Positions 34,289-45,700 of a stretch of 64,000 nucleotides of DNA are shown in pieces. A program made the translations under genes and the position numbers. The stretch comes from Erythrobacter sp. (lineage in GTDB: Bacteria > Pseudomonadota > Alphaproteobacteria > Sphingomonadales > Sphingomonadaceae). The notes under the pieces were generated by a model. The model was not told where the DNA came from. It was given only the letters and a program-made list of their open reading frames with translations, and made no database searches. The stretch is from positions 2,160,001 to 2,224,000 of the forward strand of contig CP073261.1 in NCBI GenBank assembly GCA_019739335.1, given 5' to 3'. Numbering within the stretch: position 1 is the first letter of the stretch; every line of letters starts with the position of its first letter.

Positions 34289-35791
34289 ATGAAGGGGGTG
34301 GAACCGATACGCGAAGTGGTGATCGCAGGCGGCGGCACCGCAGGCTGGATGGCCGCCGCCGCGCTTTCCGCCTGGTTCGGCGAGCAATTGCAGATCACGC
34401 TCGTCGAAAGTGAGGAGATCGGCACCGTCGGCGTGGGCGAGGCGACGATCCCGCAGATCCACCTGTTCAACCGCCTGCTCGGGTTCGACGAGGATGCCTT
34501 CGTCCGCGCCACCGCCGCCACCTTCAAGCTGGGTATCCGGTTCGAGGACTGGCTGGAGCCGGGGCACGCCTACATCCACGGCTTCGGCGGGATCGGGCGG
34601 CAGATCGGCAAGCTGCCGTTCCACCAGTACTGGCTGCGCTACCGGGCTGAAGGCGGGCCGCTCGCGCTCGATGCCTTCAGCGCCAACCTGATGGCTGCGC
34701 AGGCGGGGAAGTTTGGACGCCCTGCGAGGGGCACCGCCAGTCGCAGCACGCTCGCGCACGCCTATCACTTCGACGCCGGGCTTTATGCCGCTTTCCTCCG
34801 CCGCCATGCCGAAACGCGCGGAGTGCGGCGTGTGGAGGGGAAAATCCGCGCGGTTCGCCAGCATTCGGAAAGCGGCCATATCCGCGCGCTGTGCCTCGAT
34901 GGCGGGCGGGAAATCGGAGGCGAGCTGTTCCTCGACTGCACCGGCTTTCGCGCCCTGCTGATCGGCGAGACGATGGGAAGTGCCTACGAGGACTGGTCGC
35001 ACTGGCTGCCGTGCAATCGTGCCTTTGCCGTGCCCACTGCAAGCGCGGGGCCGCCCGATCCCTTCACCCGCTCCACTGCGCGCGAGGCAGGATGGCAGTG
35101 GCACATCCCCTTGCAGCATCGCACCGGTAACGGGCTGGTGTTCAGCGCAGACTACTGGAGCGAGGATTCAGCGCGCGAAACGCTGCTGGCGAACCTTTCC
35201 GGGAAGCCGCTGGCCGAGCCACGGATGATCCGCTTCACCACCGGCAAGCGCGCGCAGGGCTGGGTCGGAAACTGTGTCTCGCTGGGACTGGCGGGGGGCT
35301 TTCTCGAACCGCTCGAATCGACTTCGATCCACATGATCCAGTCGGCGATTGCGCGGCTGGTCGACAACTTCCCGCGCCGCGATTTCGCCCCTGCCGCGAT
35401 CGCCGAATACAACGCCCAGACCGATTTCGAATATGCCGCGCTGCGCGATTTCCTCGTGCTGCATTACCGGCTCAACCGCCGCGAGGGCGCGTTCTGGCGC
35501 TATCTGAGGGAAATGCCGCTGCCCGACAGCCTTACGCAGAAGCTGGCGCTGTTCGCCGAGAACGGCATGGCCCACCGCTTCAACACCGAACTGTTCGACG
35601 TGCCGAGCTGGGTGCAGGTGATGCTGGGGCAAGGGCTGGAGCCCGCCGCGTGGCACCCGATGGCCGACGCGGTTTCAGATGCCGAGCTCGCGCGGTTTAT
35701 TGCCGATACCGCGCGAAACGTCGAAGCGGAGGTGGCGGGCCTGCCCGCACATAGCGATCATATCGCCGCCACCTGCACCGTTCCTAACTGA
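34289..35791 (+). CDS. Flavin-dependent tryptophan halogenase family protein
   Basis: Predicted 500-residue FADH2-dependent halogenase family member. The dinucleotide motif GGGTAGWMAA is at residues 14-23, the catalytic lysine Lys80 (ATFKLGIRF) corresponds to Lys79 of PrnA, and the WQWHIP motif (near residue 270) is intact. It also shows VGEATIPQI and GFLEPLESTSIHMIQSAIARL. Such genes in this bacterial group commonly accompany a TonB-dependent receptor and DUF6445, and act on an unknown substrate, possibly tryptophan or an aromatic side chain of a glycan or peptide. No reductase or receptor is nearby. Length fits. Confidence 0.9.
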   Translation: MKGVEPIREVVIAGGGTAGWMAAAALSAWFGEQLQITLVESEEIGTVGVGEATIPQIHLFNRLLGFDEDAFVRATAATFKLGIRFEDWLEPGHAYIHGFGGIGRQIGKLPFHQYWLRYRAEGGPLALDAFSANLMAAQAGKFGRPARGTASRSTLAHAYHFDAGLYAAFLRRHAETRGVRRVEGKIRAVRQHSESGHIRALCLDGGREIGGELFLDCTGFRALLIGETMGSAYEDWSHWLPCNRAFAVPTASAGPPDPFTRSTAREAGWQWHIPLQHRTGNGLVFSADYWSEDSARETLLANLSGKPLAEPRMIRFTTGKRAQGWVGNCVSLGLAGGFLEPLESTSIHMIQSAIARLVDNFPRRDFAPAAIAEYNAQTDFEYAALRDFLVLHYRLNRREGAFWRYLREMPLPDSLTQKLALFAENGMAHRFNTELFDVPSWVQVMLGQGLEPAAWHPMADAVSDAELARFIADTARNVEAEVAGLPAHSDHIAATCTVPN

Positions 35792-35799
35792 GTTCAGGC

Positions 35800-36432
35800 C
35801 TAATTGATCGTGTCGTCCGCTGCCGGCGCCTGATCGGTCAACTTGGCCGCGCCCAGCTTTTCGAGCGTTTCGGGCGGCAGCAGGCGGGCGATCAGCGGGT
35901 GCAGCTTCAACATACCTTCCTTTGCCACTTGGCGGAAATTGGTGAGCACGCTGATGGTCGCCTCCTGAGTCGGTGCAACCACGTCGAGCAGCCACTTGTT
36001 GTCCCCGCTGTTCCATTCTTCAGGCTTTAGGCGGACGGGGAAAGTGCCGGTCCGGATCTGTTCGGCAATGCGCTGGTCTACTTCGTCCGAAACCGTGGCC
36101 CAGATGGCAAAGCCGATCATCTCGCGCGGGGCCTTGGGCGCGTCCCCTTCGGCGGGCTTGGGATAGGCCATCGCCAGCCGGTCGCGCATCAGCGGTTCGA
36201 GTACGAGGTGCTGCAAATCGCCGATGGTCTGATTGCGATAGCGCGGCAACATCATCATCGCCATTGCCGCCTTGCCGAAGTTCTCCCGCACGCTCGCCCG
36301 CAGCGCCTCGATCTGGGCGACGAACTCTTTCGGCACCTTCTGATCGGGCATATCCGCTGTGTCGTTGCGGGCCGTGGTAGCCTCGCTCTGCGCGCTCTTG
36401 GCGGCTTTGCGACTCGGTTTGCTGTCGGCCAT
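35800..36432 (-). CDS. HlyC-type toxin-activating lysine acyltransferase
   Basis: Predicted 210-residue cytoplasmic protein of the HlyC/CyaC family, which attaches fatty acyl groups from acyl-ACP to lysines of RTX proteins. The core shows FGKAAMAMMMLPRYRN, FAIWATVSDEVDQRI and PEEWNSGDNKWLLDVVAPTQ. Asp150 matches the catalytic Asp92 of HlyC. At the place of catalytic His23 (SPLHRNW) this protein has Tyr65 (LPRYRNQ), so the mechanism may differ or the enzyme may be inactive. A charged 45-residue N-terminal extension is present. ATG 36432 has GAGGGG six bases upstream. It is divergent from the giant RTX gene, unlike the usual hlyC-hlyA order. Confidence 0.82.
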   Translation of the reverse strand: MADSKPSRKAAKSAQSEATTARNDTADMPDQKVPKEFVAQIEALRASVRENFGKAAMAMMMLPRYRNQTIGDLQHLVLEPLMRDRLAMAYPKPAEGDAPKAPREMIGFAIWATVSDEVDQRIAEQIRTGTFPVRLKPEEWNSGDNKWLLDVVAPTQEATISVLTNFRQVAKEGMLKLHPLIARLLPPETLEKLGAAKLTDQAPAADDTIN

Positions 36433-36747
36433 CGAAATCCCCTCGGTTTGTAAAATACTTGTAGAAATGCGACAAAATTACATTCAGATAACAATCGACT
36501 ACTATAGCGCCTGCGTGGGTTCATCAATAATTTTGGCCGAAAAGACAATTTATTCGTCCGTAATGCGTGCCATACTGTCATTTGCCGCTGCCACGCCCTT
36601 GATACTGTCATGGTTCTTTGCTTTCCTCCTGTCGGATTATGCCGCGCCAAGTGGGGCTAGCGGGCAATCGACAGAGGGGGCTGGCAATCGTGACCGTTAC
36701 GACAATTGCAATTCGCGCTGCTTTCCCGCTGACAGGGGACTACAGTC
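36433..36747. promoter_or_regulatory. Divergent intergenic region of the acyltransferase and RTX genes
   Basis: This 315-base, rather AT-rich gap must hold promoters for both directions. The decanucleotide ATACTGTCAT occurs twice, at 36572-36581 and 36602-36611, exactly 30 bases apart, a possible operator. TACTAT and TTGTAG-like hexamers are seen near 36450-36510, but I cannot fix a promoter. A hydrophobic short frame from 36563 reads into the RTX gene and is probably not real. Confidence 0.45.
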
Positions 36748-39700
36748 ATGGATGAAGAAGCCGATCTCGTCACCGAGGTTTCGCTCTCCAGCGGCAACAA
36801 TATGCCCGTGGTCGGGGAGGTGGTGGAATTCACCGTCACCATCACCAACGATGGCCCGGATACCGCCACCAATGTGGTCCTGACCGGCCTGTTGCCGGAC
36901 GGCCTGTCGCTGATCTCCTTCGATGCCGCCACCGGGACCTACAACGCCATGACCGGGCGCTGGTCTGTCGGATCTCTGTCGAGCGGGGGCAGTACTACTC
37001 TGGTCATCAGCGCATTCGTCGAATCCGGCTTTGCCGGGCAGACGCTGACCTTCAATACCAGCGTCGCAACATCGGACGTGATCGATCCCGCTGCCAGCGG
37101 GAATGATACAAGCGAGTCAGTCGAAGTGCAGATTACAACCGGTGGCGACGGCGGTGGCGGCGGCGGCGGTGACGAACCACCTCCGTCGGTCTTCGATCTC
37201 AGCACCAATGTTTCGCTGATCAGCGGCAATAGCCGTCCAGCCGAAGGGGACGAGGTCACTTTCCGTGTTACCGTCCTCAACACCGGCAACGTCGATGGCA
37301 CCGGGGTCAGCCTCGATACGGAGTTGCCCGCCGGACTGGAACTCCTCTCCTTCAGCGCATCGGGCGGCGTCTATTTCAGCGGTAGCGGTTTCTGGTCGAT
37401 TGGTTCCCTCGGAGTCGGTGCCGGGGCCGTACTCGACATCATTGCGCGGGTCAGGCCGGGCACTTCGGCGGATACGCTCACTTTCTCCACCACGGCGGCC
37501 AGCGGCAGCCAAGCCGATGCCTTCGCCAACGACACCCTGAGCGATTCCGTGACGGTACTGAACGAGACGGACCTCGTAACGAGGGTTACCCGTCTCAACG
37601 ACGCGGAACCGCCCAAGGAAGGCGATGAGATCACTCTCCGCATCGAGATTACCAATGCCGGCCCCGCCCTGGCGACCAATGTTGCGCTTTCGCAGGTACT
37701 GCCTGAAGGGCTGATATTCGTTTCCGCCACTGCGTCAGCCGGAACCTATGACGAGGCGACGGGAAGCTGGTCGGTCAACGAGATCGAAAGCGGGGCGGTG
37801 ATCACGCTCGACGTTACCGCCGAGGTCGAACCGGGGCAGGCAGGCGAGACGATCAATATCGATATTGATCCGCCGACCGCCGATCAGGAAGATCCTGGCA
37901 CCGACGGGGATGATGGCGGCGAGGAGATCGAGATCGACAACAATGCCGATCTTGTCACTACGCTCATCCTCCTCGAGGGCGATCCCAACCCCGAAATCCT
38001 CGACACGCTGGTGTTCCAGATCGAGGTAACCAACAATGGCGCGGCACAGGCGCGCAACCTCAGCGTTACCGCCGAACTGCCTCCGGGTCTGACCTATATT
38101 CTCGATACCGCCAGCCAGGGCTTCTACAATTTTGGCACCGGTGAATGGAGGATCGACACGTTGGACAAGGGTGCCAGCGTCACGCTCGAAATAACCGTCG
38201 CTGTAGAGGAAGGTTATGACGGTCAGCCGATCACCCTCACGGCGACGCCGACTACCGATCAGGCCGATCCCGAGCAGGCGGGGGACGATCTTGAAGAAAC
38301 GGTCAACGTCCAGCCTCTGCCGCAACCCGATCCTCCCGCTTCCGACCTCGATGATAACTGGGAGTTGATCCTCGCGCTGCTGGCGATGGATGCCTACAAC
38401 CGTGGCTACGATCCTGGCCTCGATGTTCCGGGGGTAGGTATCGCAATCGGCGATATCGTGATTGGCGCAGACAGCGAACAATTGCTCACTGGCGGCGGTC
38501 AGTCGCAGGGATTTTACGCCATTTCCTATGCTTACGATGGCGAGACGATAATTTCTTATCGTGGAACAGATGTTCTTGATTTCAGTTCGGCCAGCGACGT
38601 CTACACCGGTTGGACTATCGGCGCCGGGGAATACGGCCTTGCGCTTGCGGAGATTCCATTCGCGGGCAATGCGGCCAGCCAGGCAGCGAAAACCGTGGAA
38701 TTCTGGGAAGCGGTTGCCGGACAGTCCATCTACGATCTTGGCGGCGCGAAGCCGATAACGACCGGACACAGCCTTGGCGGTGGCCTCGCAGGCTATGCCG
38801 CCTTTCTCTCGGGATCGGCCAGCATCGGCTATGATCACATGCCGTTCGGGGCTGCTGCGCTGGTTGCGTTTCATGGCGAGGTGACCAAGCGGGTCAATGA
38901 ATTCAATGCCGACCCGGACAACGAAGACAACCAGATTCCTGCCGATTACGAGATTACGGAAGACTTGCTGCTGCGGCTGGGGATGCACCAGCCGAGCTAT
39001 GACGATTTCCGCGGTGTTTCGCTCGAAATTGAAGTGAATGCGGGGCTTCGCAACGGCGTGATCGCTGCGACCCTTGGAGCCGTGGGTGACGCCCTGCTTT
39101 CGGTCGTTTCTCCCACTCTCGGCACCATTATCGGCCTCCTGGGCGATGCAATTGCCGACGGGCAGATTGAAGCCGAATCCAATATCGAGCAGAAGATTTT
39201 CGATACCCCCGGGTGGACCAACATCAACCCGATCGATCGGCACAGCATGGCCTTGCTGGCAATGTTGATCTGGGCCGAACAGCAGGAGGCGGCGGACGCC
39301 GATTTCGGCAAGTGGAAACTGGGCGATGTACCCAACCCCGCCTTGTGGGCCCTGTTCGACAATTCGCTGGCGGCAGAGGCGGATGCGGATACGGCGCTTT
39401 CAGGCGTAAAAGTCGACAAGGGCAGCTTTGCCGATGCGATGGCCAATGCCATTGCCTATTCAATTTTCGATAGCGGCGAGCGTCCGTTCGGCGACACCGG
39501 CGTGCGCGCCATGTTTGGCGACTGGGGCGATCTGGGCGGCGTGCTCGACAATCCCAATTACAGCGCCTTCTTCGATTCCTTCGTCCAGATGAACTTCAGC
39601 GGCCAGAACTTCACTGGCCTGCCATTTACTCTGGACGTGAGGTCTGCGCTGGCGCGATTTGCCACGCAATATGCAGGCGCACTGGCAATCTATGCTGTCA

Positions 39701-42700
39701 CCGACCCAGTTGCGAAGGAAGGCATTCTTGCCGTCAGCGAGGACGAGCGCACACTGATATTCGATGCGTCGGATTTCTACTGGGTGGATGGCATCGGCGC
39801 CGATATCGATCCGATCAACATTGCCGAATTCCGCGACGCCGTGTTCGCTCAATCGGATTCGAACATCTTTCAGACGGTCGCCCGCTGGCTTGGCTTCGGC
39901 GATGCCGAAGATATGGCGTTGATCGGCTGGAACGTTGCTGACCAGGAAATTTTCAACCGCTTCCACATGGCGACCACTGACGAGGGTGGCGCCTATGTTC
40001 TCGACACGCGCGAATTTGGCAGCCTTGGGAACGTTGAGGTCGATGTGTTCGTCGGCAGCAGCGAAGACGAAGAGGTAACCGGAACCGATGACGAGGATGC
40101 GATCCTTGGCGGTGACGGCAACGATATCCTGCGCGGCGGACTGGGCGATGACCTTCTTGCCGGTGGACCGGGCGACGATATCCTTGACGGCGGCGAAGGG
40201 GCAAACCGCTTTCTGGGCGGCGACGGCGAGGATACGGTCGAGTACAAGAGGGGCACCACAGGGGTTGTTTTTACCCTGACTGTCGCCCCCGACGATGTGC
40301 CCGGGATCGAAGGTGTTTTCGATTATCTGGTGCAGTTGCACGTCGAAGGCACCAACGGCGAAGGCGATGTCGTCGACGACGTGCTGTTCGGCATCGAAGA
40401 AGTCACCCTGACCCAGTTCCGCGATGTCGTAACCGTCGGCGCAGACCAGGTGTTCGATTTCCTGCGCGACCAGATGGTAATCGACATGGGCGATCCGTCC
40501 GGAACAGGCAGTGATGGTGACCAGCTCATATTCGACACCCGCGACACGATCTTCGGCCCTTCGGGCGTCTATTTCCGCAATGGCTACGCGCAGGAAGCGG
40601 TGTTTAATTCGGGTGTTTATTCGGCAACGAACCTTCTCAATGTAATAGGCCTTGGACTTACCCAGCCCGCAGCGGTTTACACGCTGCTGCTGGCCGAAGA
40701 CCTGCTGTGGCTGAGCGACAACATCCGCTTTACCGGCATCGACAATGTCACGTTGACGCAAGACGATGACCGCTTCGTCATCGACGGTTTCGATGAGGGG
40801 AGTTTTTCCGGGAGCGGCGAGATTCTGGGCTTGGGCGGGGACGATGTCTTTTACGTCTCACCCCTGTCCGGCCTTCCGGCGGGCGATTTCACCATCGATG
40901 CGGGCGAAGGTGACGATATCATCATTGTCGGCGGGCTGAACCCGATAACGAGCGCAGGCGGCCTGGGTCGCGACCTGGTCATCAATTTCTCGGTCGGCGG
41001 CGACCTGTTCGGCGATGTCATTACCGGCCAGGCTGTAGATGCGGACGGCAATCCGATCTCGGTAGTCGAAGACAGTTCCAACGCCGACCATTTCTGGTTC
41101 GCACCGAATACCACCATCCACGATCCGCAGCGCGATGATATCCTGAGCTTCTATGGCATTCCGCTGAGCGGAGGCGATGCGGGTGCCACATCGGTCGCCT
41201 GGTCTATCGGTGCGATGACCAAGAGCATCGATGTCCTTGGTGCAGTAGCTGATGCGACCGCCTTTGCTGCCTTCACCACAAACGCGATCGGGCTCGGAAG
41301 GGTATTCTACGACACCTACCTGCCATTCATGGCCTGGACTGCGCCGTCCAAATCGACCGTCTTTAGTTCGGACGCAGATGAGAAGGCAAATGTCGTCCTC
41401 GTCAATATGACGGACGTCTTATTCCAGATCGCTGCCGGCGTGATCGTGAACGATGTTCTGCAGATTGGCGACGGTGAAGCCGATTTCACCGGCTATCAAG
41501 GCATTGTCGGAATGGAAATCCGCTTTGCCGATAGCATTTTCGGCGACAACATTTTTGGCAACCTGTTTGGCTTTGCGAGCGGGCAACAATCTTTCAATCA
41601 ATCCGTCATCAACGAGACTGGCGATTTCGGCACCTTGTTCAGCTTTCCGAATGCGCTTTCGCTTATTCTCGGCGGGATCGGTGCGTTTGCCACCCAGATC
41701 ATCAAGGCGACGCCTTCCGCCGGTATCTGGCTTGAAGCGCTCAAGGCCTATGGCTTGGCTGATCAGGCCCTCTGGCTGGCGAGTGCGAGCATCCGCCAAG
41801 CCAAAAACCTGACCTGGGCAGCAGGGGGCGATCCTCTTGTTATCGACCTTGATGGGGACGGTCTGGAATCGATCAGTGCCTTCAACGATAGCCGGTTCTT
41901 CGATTGGGACAACGACCAGTTCAAGGAAGCGACCGGCTGGCTTGGCCGGGATGACGGATTTCTGGTGTTCGATCGCAATGACAATGGCCGGATCGAGAAC
42001 ATTTCCGAAATGTTCGGCAGCACCGAGACCAGCGGTTATGCGGACCTGGCCGTATACGACCTTGTCGAGAATGGCGGTAATGGTGACGGCCGGATCACCG
42101 CCGACGATGCGACCTGGGGCAGCTTGCAGGTCTGGCGCGACCGGGACAGCGATACGTTTACCGACGCTGGCGAATTGCTGACGCTGGACGAATTGGGGAT
42201 CGTTTCGCTCAGCCTTGCATCTTCTCCGCTCGATATTACCACGCCGCAAGGCACCGACCTGCTTGCGTTCGGAGACGTCGAACTGGCCGACGGGACGATC
42301 CGTCGGATGTTCGAAGCGGTGTTCGAATACTTCGATTCGCGGACGATCTACGGCGGTGAGGCCGGCCTGGCGCCGTGGCAGAACGGGACCGAAATCGAGA
42401 GCAGGGGCTACGGGTCGCTGACCAATCTCGGGGTTGCAGCGTCGAACGACGTCAATCTGCTCGAGATTGTCAACGATACAGCCGCTGCGATGACCACGCC
42501 GGACTTGCTGGTCTTGCGGCAACAGGTTGGTGCCATTCTGAGCTATTGGGGCCAGACGCAGGTCCTGACGAAGGAACTGATGCCGGTCCTGTTGCAGGAT
42601 GACGGTGCGGGCAATATCAGCCTGATTGATCGCGGCATCTATGTCGAGGATACCACAGGCGGATACTGGACGCTGGCGAGCGGCGATCCGGTGCTCGACC

Positions 42701-45700
42701 CGGTCGGCAACATTATCGCACGCCCGACGCTGGAAGACGTCATGGATATGGGCACTGCCGCCGGTCAGACGTGGCAGGTTGAACAGGCGTGGTCTCCTGC
42801 GGATCGCGGTGAAACGCCGAATTTCCGCGACGAAGCTCCCTATCTCGGAGAACTGATCGACGGCCGCTTCGTGGTCGTCGATTACGGCATCCAGAACCCC
42901 GACGGAAGCTGGCGGCTCGCTTCGGGCCGTCCGGTTCTGGACAGCGCGGGTGATCTGATTGCGGCCCCGACGCGCGCGGATATCTTGGCGCAGTCGAAGG
43001 AACCTGCGCAGGAATGGCGCACGGAGACCATCGGTTTCAATCCGAACGCCAATATTGATGTCGAGCATATCGGGGTGCGTTTCACGGACGGGATCGTGAC
43101 GGATTACACCGTGCGGGTGACCGACCAGGACGGTGAGTTCTATGTCTGGGCCAGGAATCTCGATCGGGCGCTGGAATTGCAGTTCAAGACCGGCGATTCG
43201 CGCGAATTCAACCTGCGCAATTTCGAAGTCGATTTCGCAAATCTGGACGAGGTTAATTCGCGCGAAGACAGCACCTATCGCGTCGAATTGCTGACGCCCG
43301 GACAGTTCCAGTTCGCTACTGCGCTTTCGGGCTACGATTTCCAGCAGGAAATGCTGACCGCAACGCTCGACAATTCGACCGGGCTTATCGACTACAAGGT
43401 TGCCGAAGGCGGCTCCTATTCGCTGTCGCAAAGCGAATATCAATCCGTTGTGAAGCCCATGATCGAACTGGTCAGCACTTCGGTGGCGCAATACGTGCTT
43501 ACCGCAATGCGGATGAGTGTGCGCATAGCGATGCAAGGCGGGCTTTCGGACTTTTTCGACGGAGTCGAATACAATCTTGAAGACGACAAATTCCGTCCGA
43601 CTACCGAACGCGAACTGGTGCCCCTATTCGAAGCAATTTTTGCTGGTGCGCCTGCGTCAAACTTCGATGACGCAGTCTATGATTACCTGATCAATTGGCA
43701 GGATGTTCTTTCTCAATTCTATCCCGATTACAAAACTGGCGAAAAGCAGTATTTCTTCGATCCGGGATTGGAGCTGGATCAGGCTTTTGTGTTCCAGATG
43801 ATTCTGGCCGCATACGAGAATGTCCCGATCGATCTGGATATCTACGCCATAGCCAATGCGTTGGCGGTGGATGAAACGCGGATCGTTGAGCAGGACCCGC
43901 TCAGCACGTCTACGCGCGGCTCCACCGGGGTGGATTTCTTTGTCCTCGGCGAAGGCGACCAGGATGTCGTCGGTGGCTATGAACGCAATGCGATGGAATT
44001 CGATCCGGGCCTGCAAGGCAGCGATTTCTATTTCGTCGGGCGCACTCCGGGCAATGACGTCATTTATGATGCCGATCTCGGTGCTGATGACCATCTGCGT
44101 TTTGCCCACCTGACGCCTGCAGATGTGAAGGCCGTGCGGGATGGGGAGGACATGATCCTCTTCTACAACGACGGTGCCAATTTCATCCGGCTTGAGGATC
44201 AGTTCCTCGGCGAATTGAACCAGTTCCTTGGCAACGGCCAGCAATTGCAGACGGGGGTAGACGCCATCATTTTCGCCGACGGCACGGTGTGGGACCGCTA
44301 TCGGATGTCCTTTGCCGTGGTCGATTTCGAGCGGGCGGAACTGGATGAATCCGATCCCTATATCGGTTCCGGCTCAGGCGATATTCTGTTCGGCGGCAAG
44401 GGCAACGATTTCCTCAGCGGCGGCGCGGGCGGCGACACCTACATCTACCGCGAGGGTGACGGTCACGACGTGATCGACGATGATGGCAATTTCTCCTTTG
44501 GTCCGATTACGGCAGCTCCGGATTTCCTGATGTTCCGCGGGGACATTACCGAGGACCGCCTGCGATTGAGCCGCGATGGCGAGAGCGATGATCTGCTCAT
44601 CACCGTCCTCGATGCCAATGGCGATGTCACCGGGGACAGCATTACAATTGTCGGCCAGTTCGGCGGCGTGCGACTGGGGCTTGGCCTGTTCGGCGAGCTG
44701 CTCGGCAGCGACGAGGGGCTGGATTACATCGCCCCGAACCTGATCGAAAGGATCGTGTTCGAGAAGGGTGCGACGCTCGATTTCGAAACCGTGGTCCAGC
44801 GCGTTATCGACAGCGCCAAGACCGAGAACGACGATGCCATCTACGGTATGCTCAACGACAATTCGCTCAATGGCGGGGCAGGGGACGATTTCCTATCCGG
44901 TCGCGCAGGCGTCGATACCTATATCTACGGGCGGAATTACGGGCAGGATGTTGTGCTCGACGCGGATTTCTCCGCCGCACTATTTGCCCCGCCAAAGGAC
45001 GACTACCTCACATTCAAGGACGATCTGCGCTGGACCGACTTCGATTTCCTGCGCAGCGGGCGCGAGGATACGCTGCGCTTGCAGGTCAAGGGCACGACCG
45101 ACCAGCTGATCCTGACCGACTACCTCGAATATGTGTTCCTGATCGGCTATACCAACCTGGTCGAATTCATCGAATTCGGTGACGGCACCGAGTGGTCGTG
45201 GATCAAGCTGCTCCAGCATTATGTCGAAATCGCCAAGACAGATGGCGACGATCACATCTACGGTTTCGAACTGGTTTCGGACCGGATGGACGGCGGCTTC
45301 GGCAATGACCGGCTGGAAGGCCTGTCGGGCAACGATATCTACGTCCTGGGCGCGAGCTACGGTACCGATACTGCGTTCGACGAAGGCGGCAACGATCAGA
45401 TCGAATTCGTCGGTTTTGCTTCGGACGAGGTCGAATTCACGCGCACCGCGCTCGATCTCATCATCACGGTGGTGGCGACTGGCGAACGGATCATTCTGGA
45501 AAACCAGTATGTTCGCGACGGCCAGCAGGCCTTTGCCATTGAATCCTTCGTCTTCACCGATCAGACGCTGGATTTCACCAATTTCAATCCCGAAGATATC
45601 GATCTGGTCGGCACCAATGCCGATGAAACGATCATCGGGTCCAACTTTGCCGAGACCATCGACAGCCGCGGCGGCAACGATATGCTGATCGGCGGCGATG

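Noticed and set aside
36563..36883. Short plus-strand frame with a hydrophobic N terminus before the RTX gene
   Set aside because: It runs out of frame into the RTX gene, has no ribosome site and the rest is low-complexity; probably chance.
41419..43536. Long minus-strand open frame (705 codons) opposite the RTX gene, and similar ones at 37735-39243, 44980-46506, 54292-56556, 57553-59061 and 61909-63930
   Set aside because: They are mirror frames of a strongly codon-biased repetitive gene; the proteins are Arg/Ile/Val-rich repeats without known folds and lack ribosome sites.
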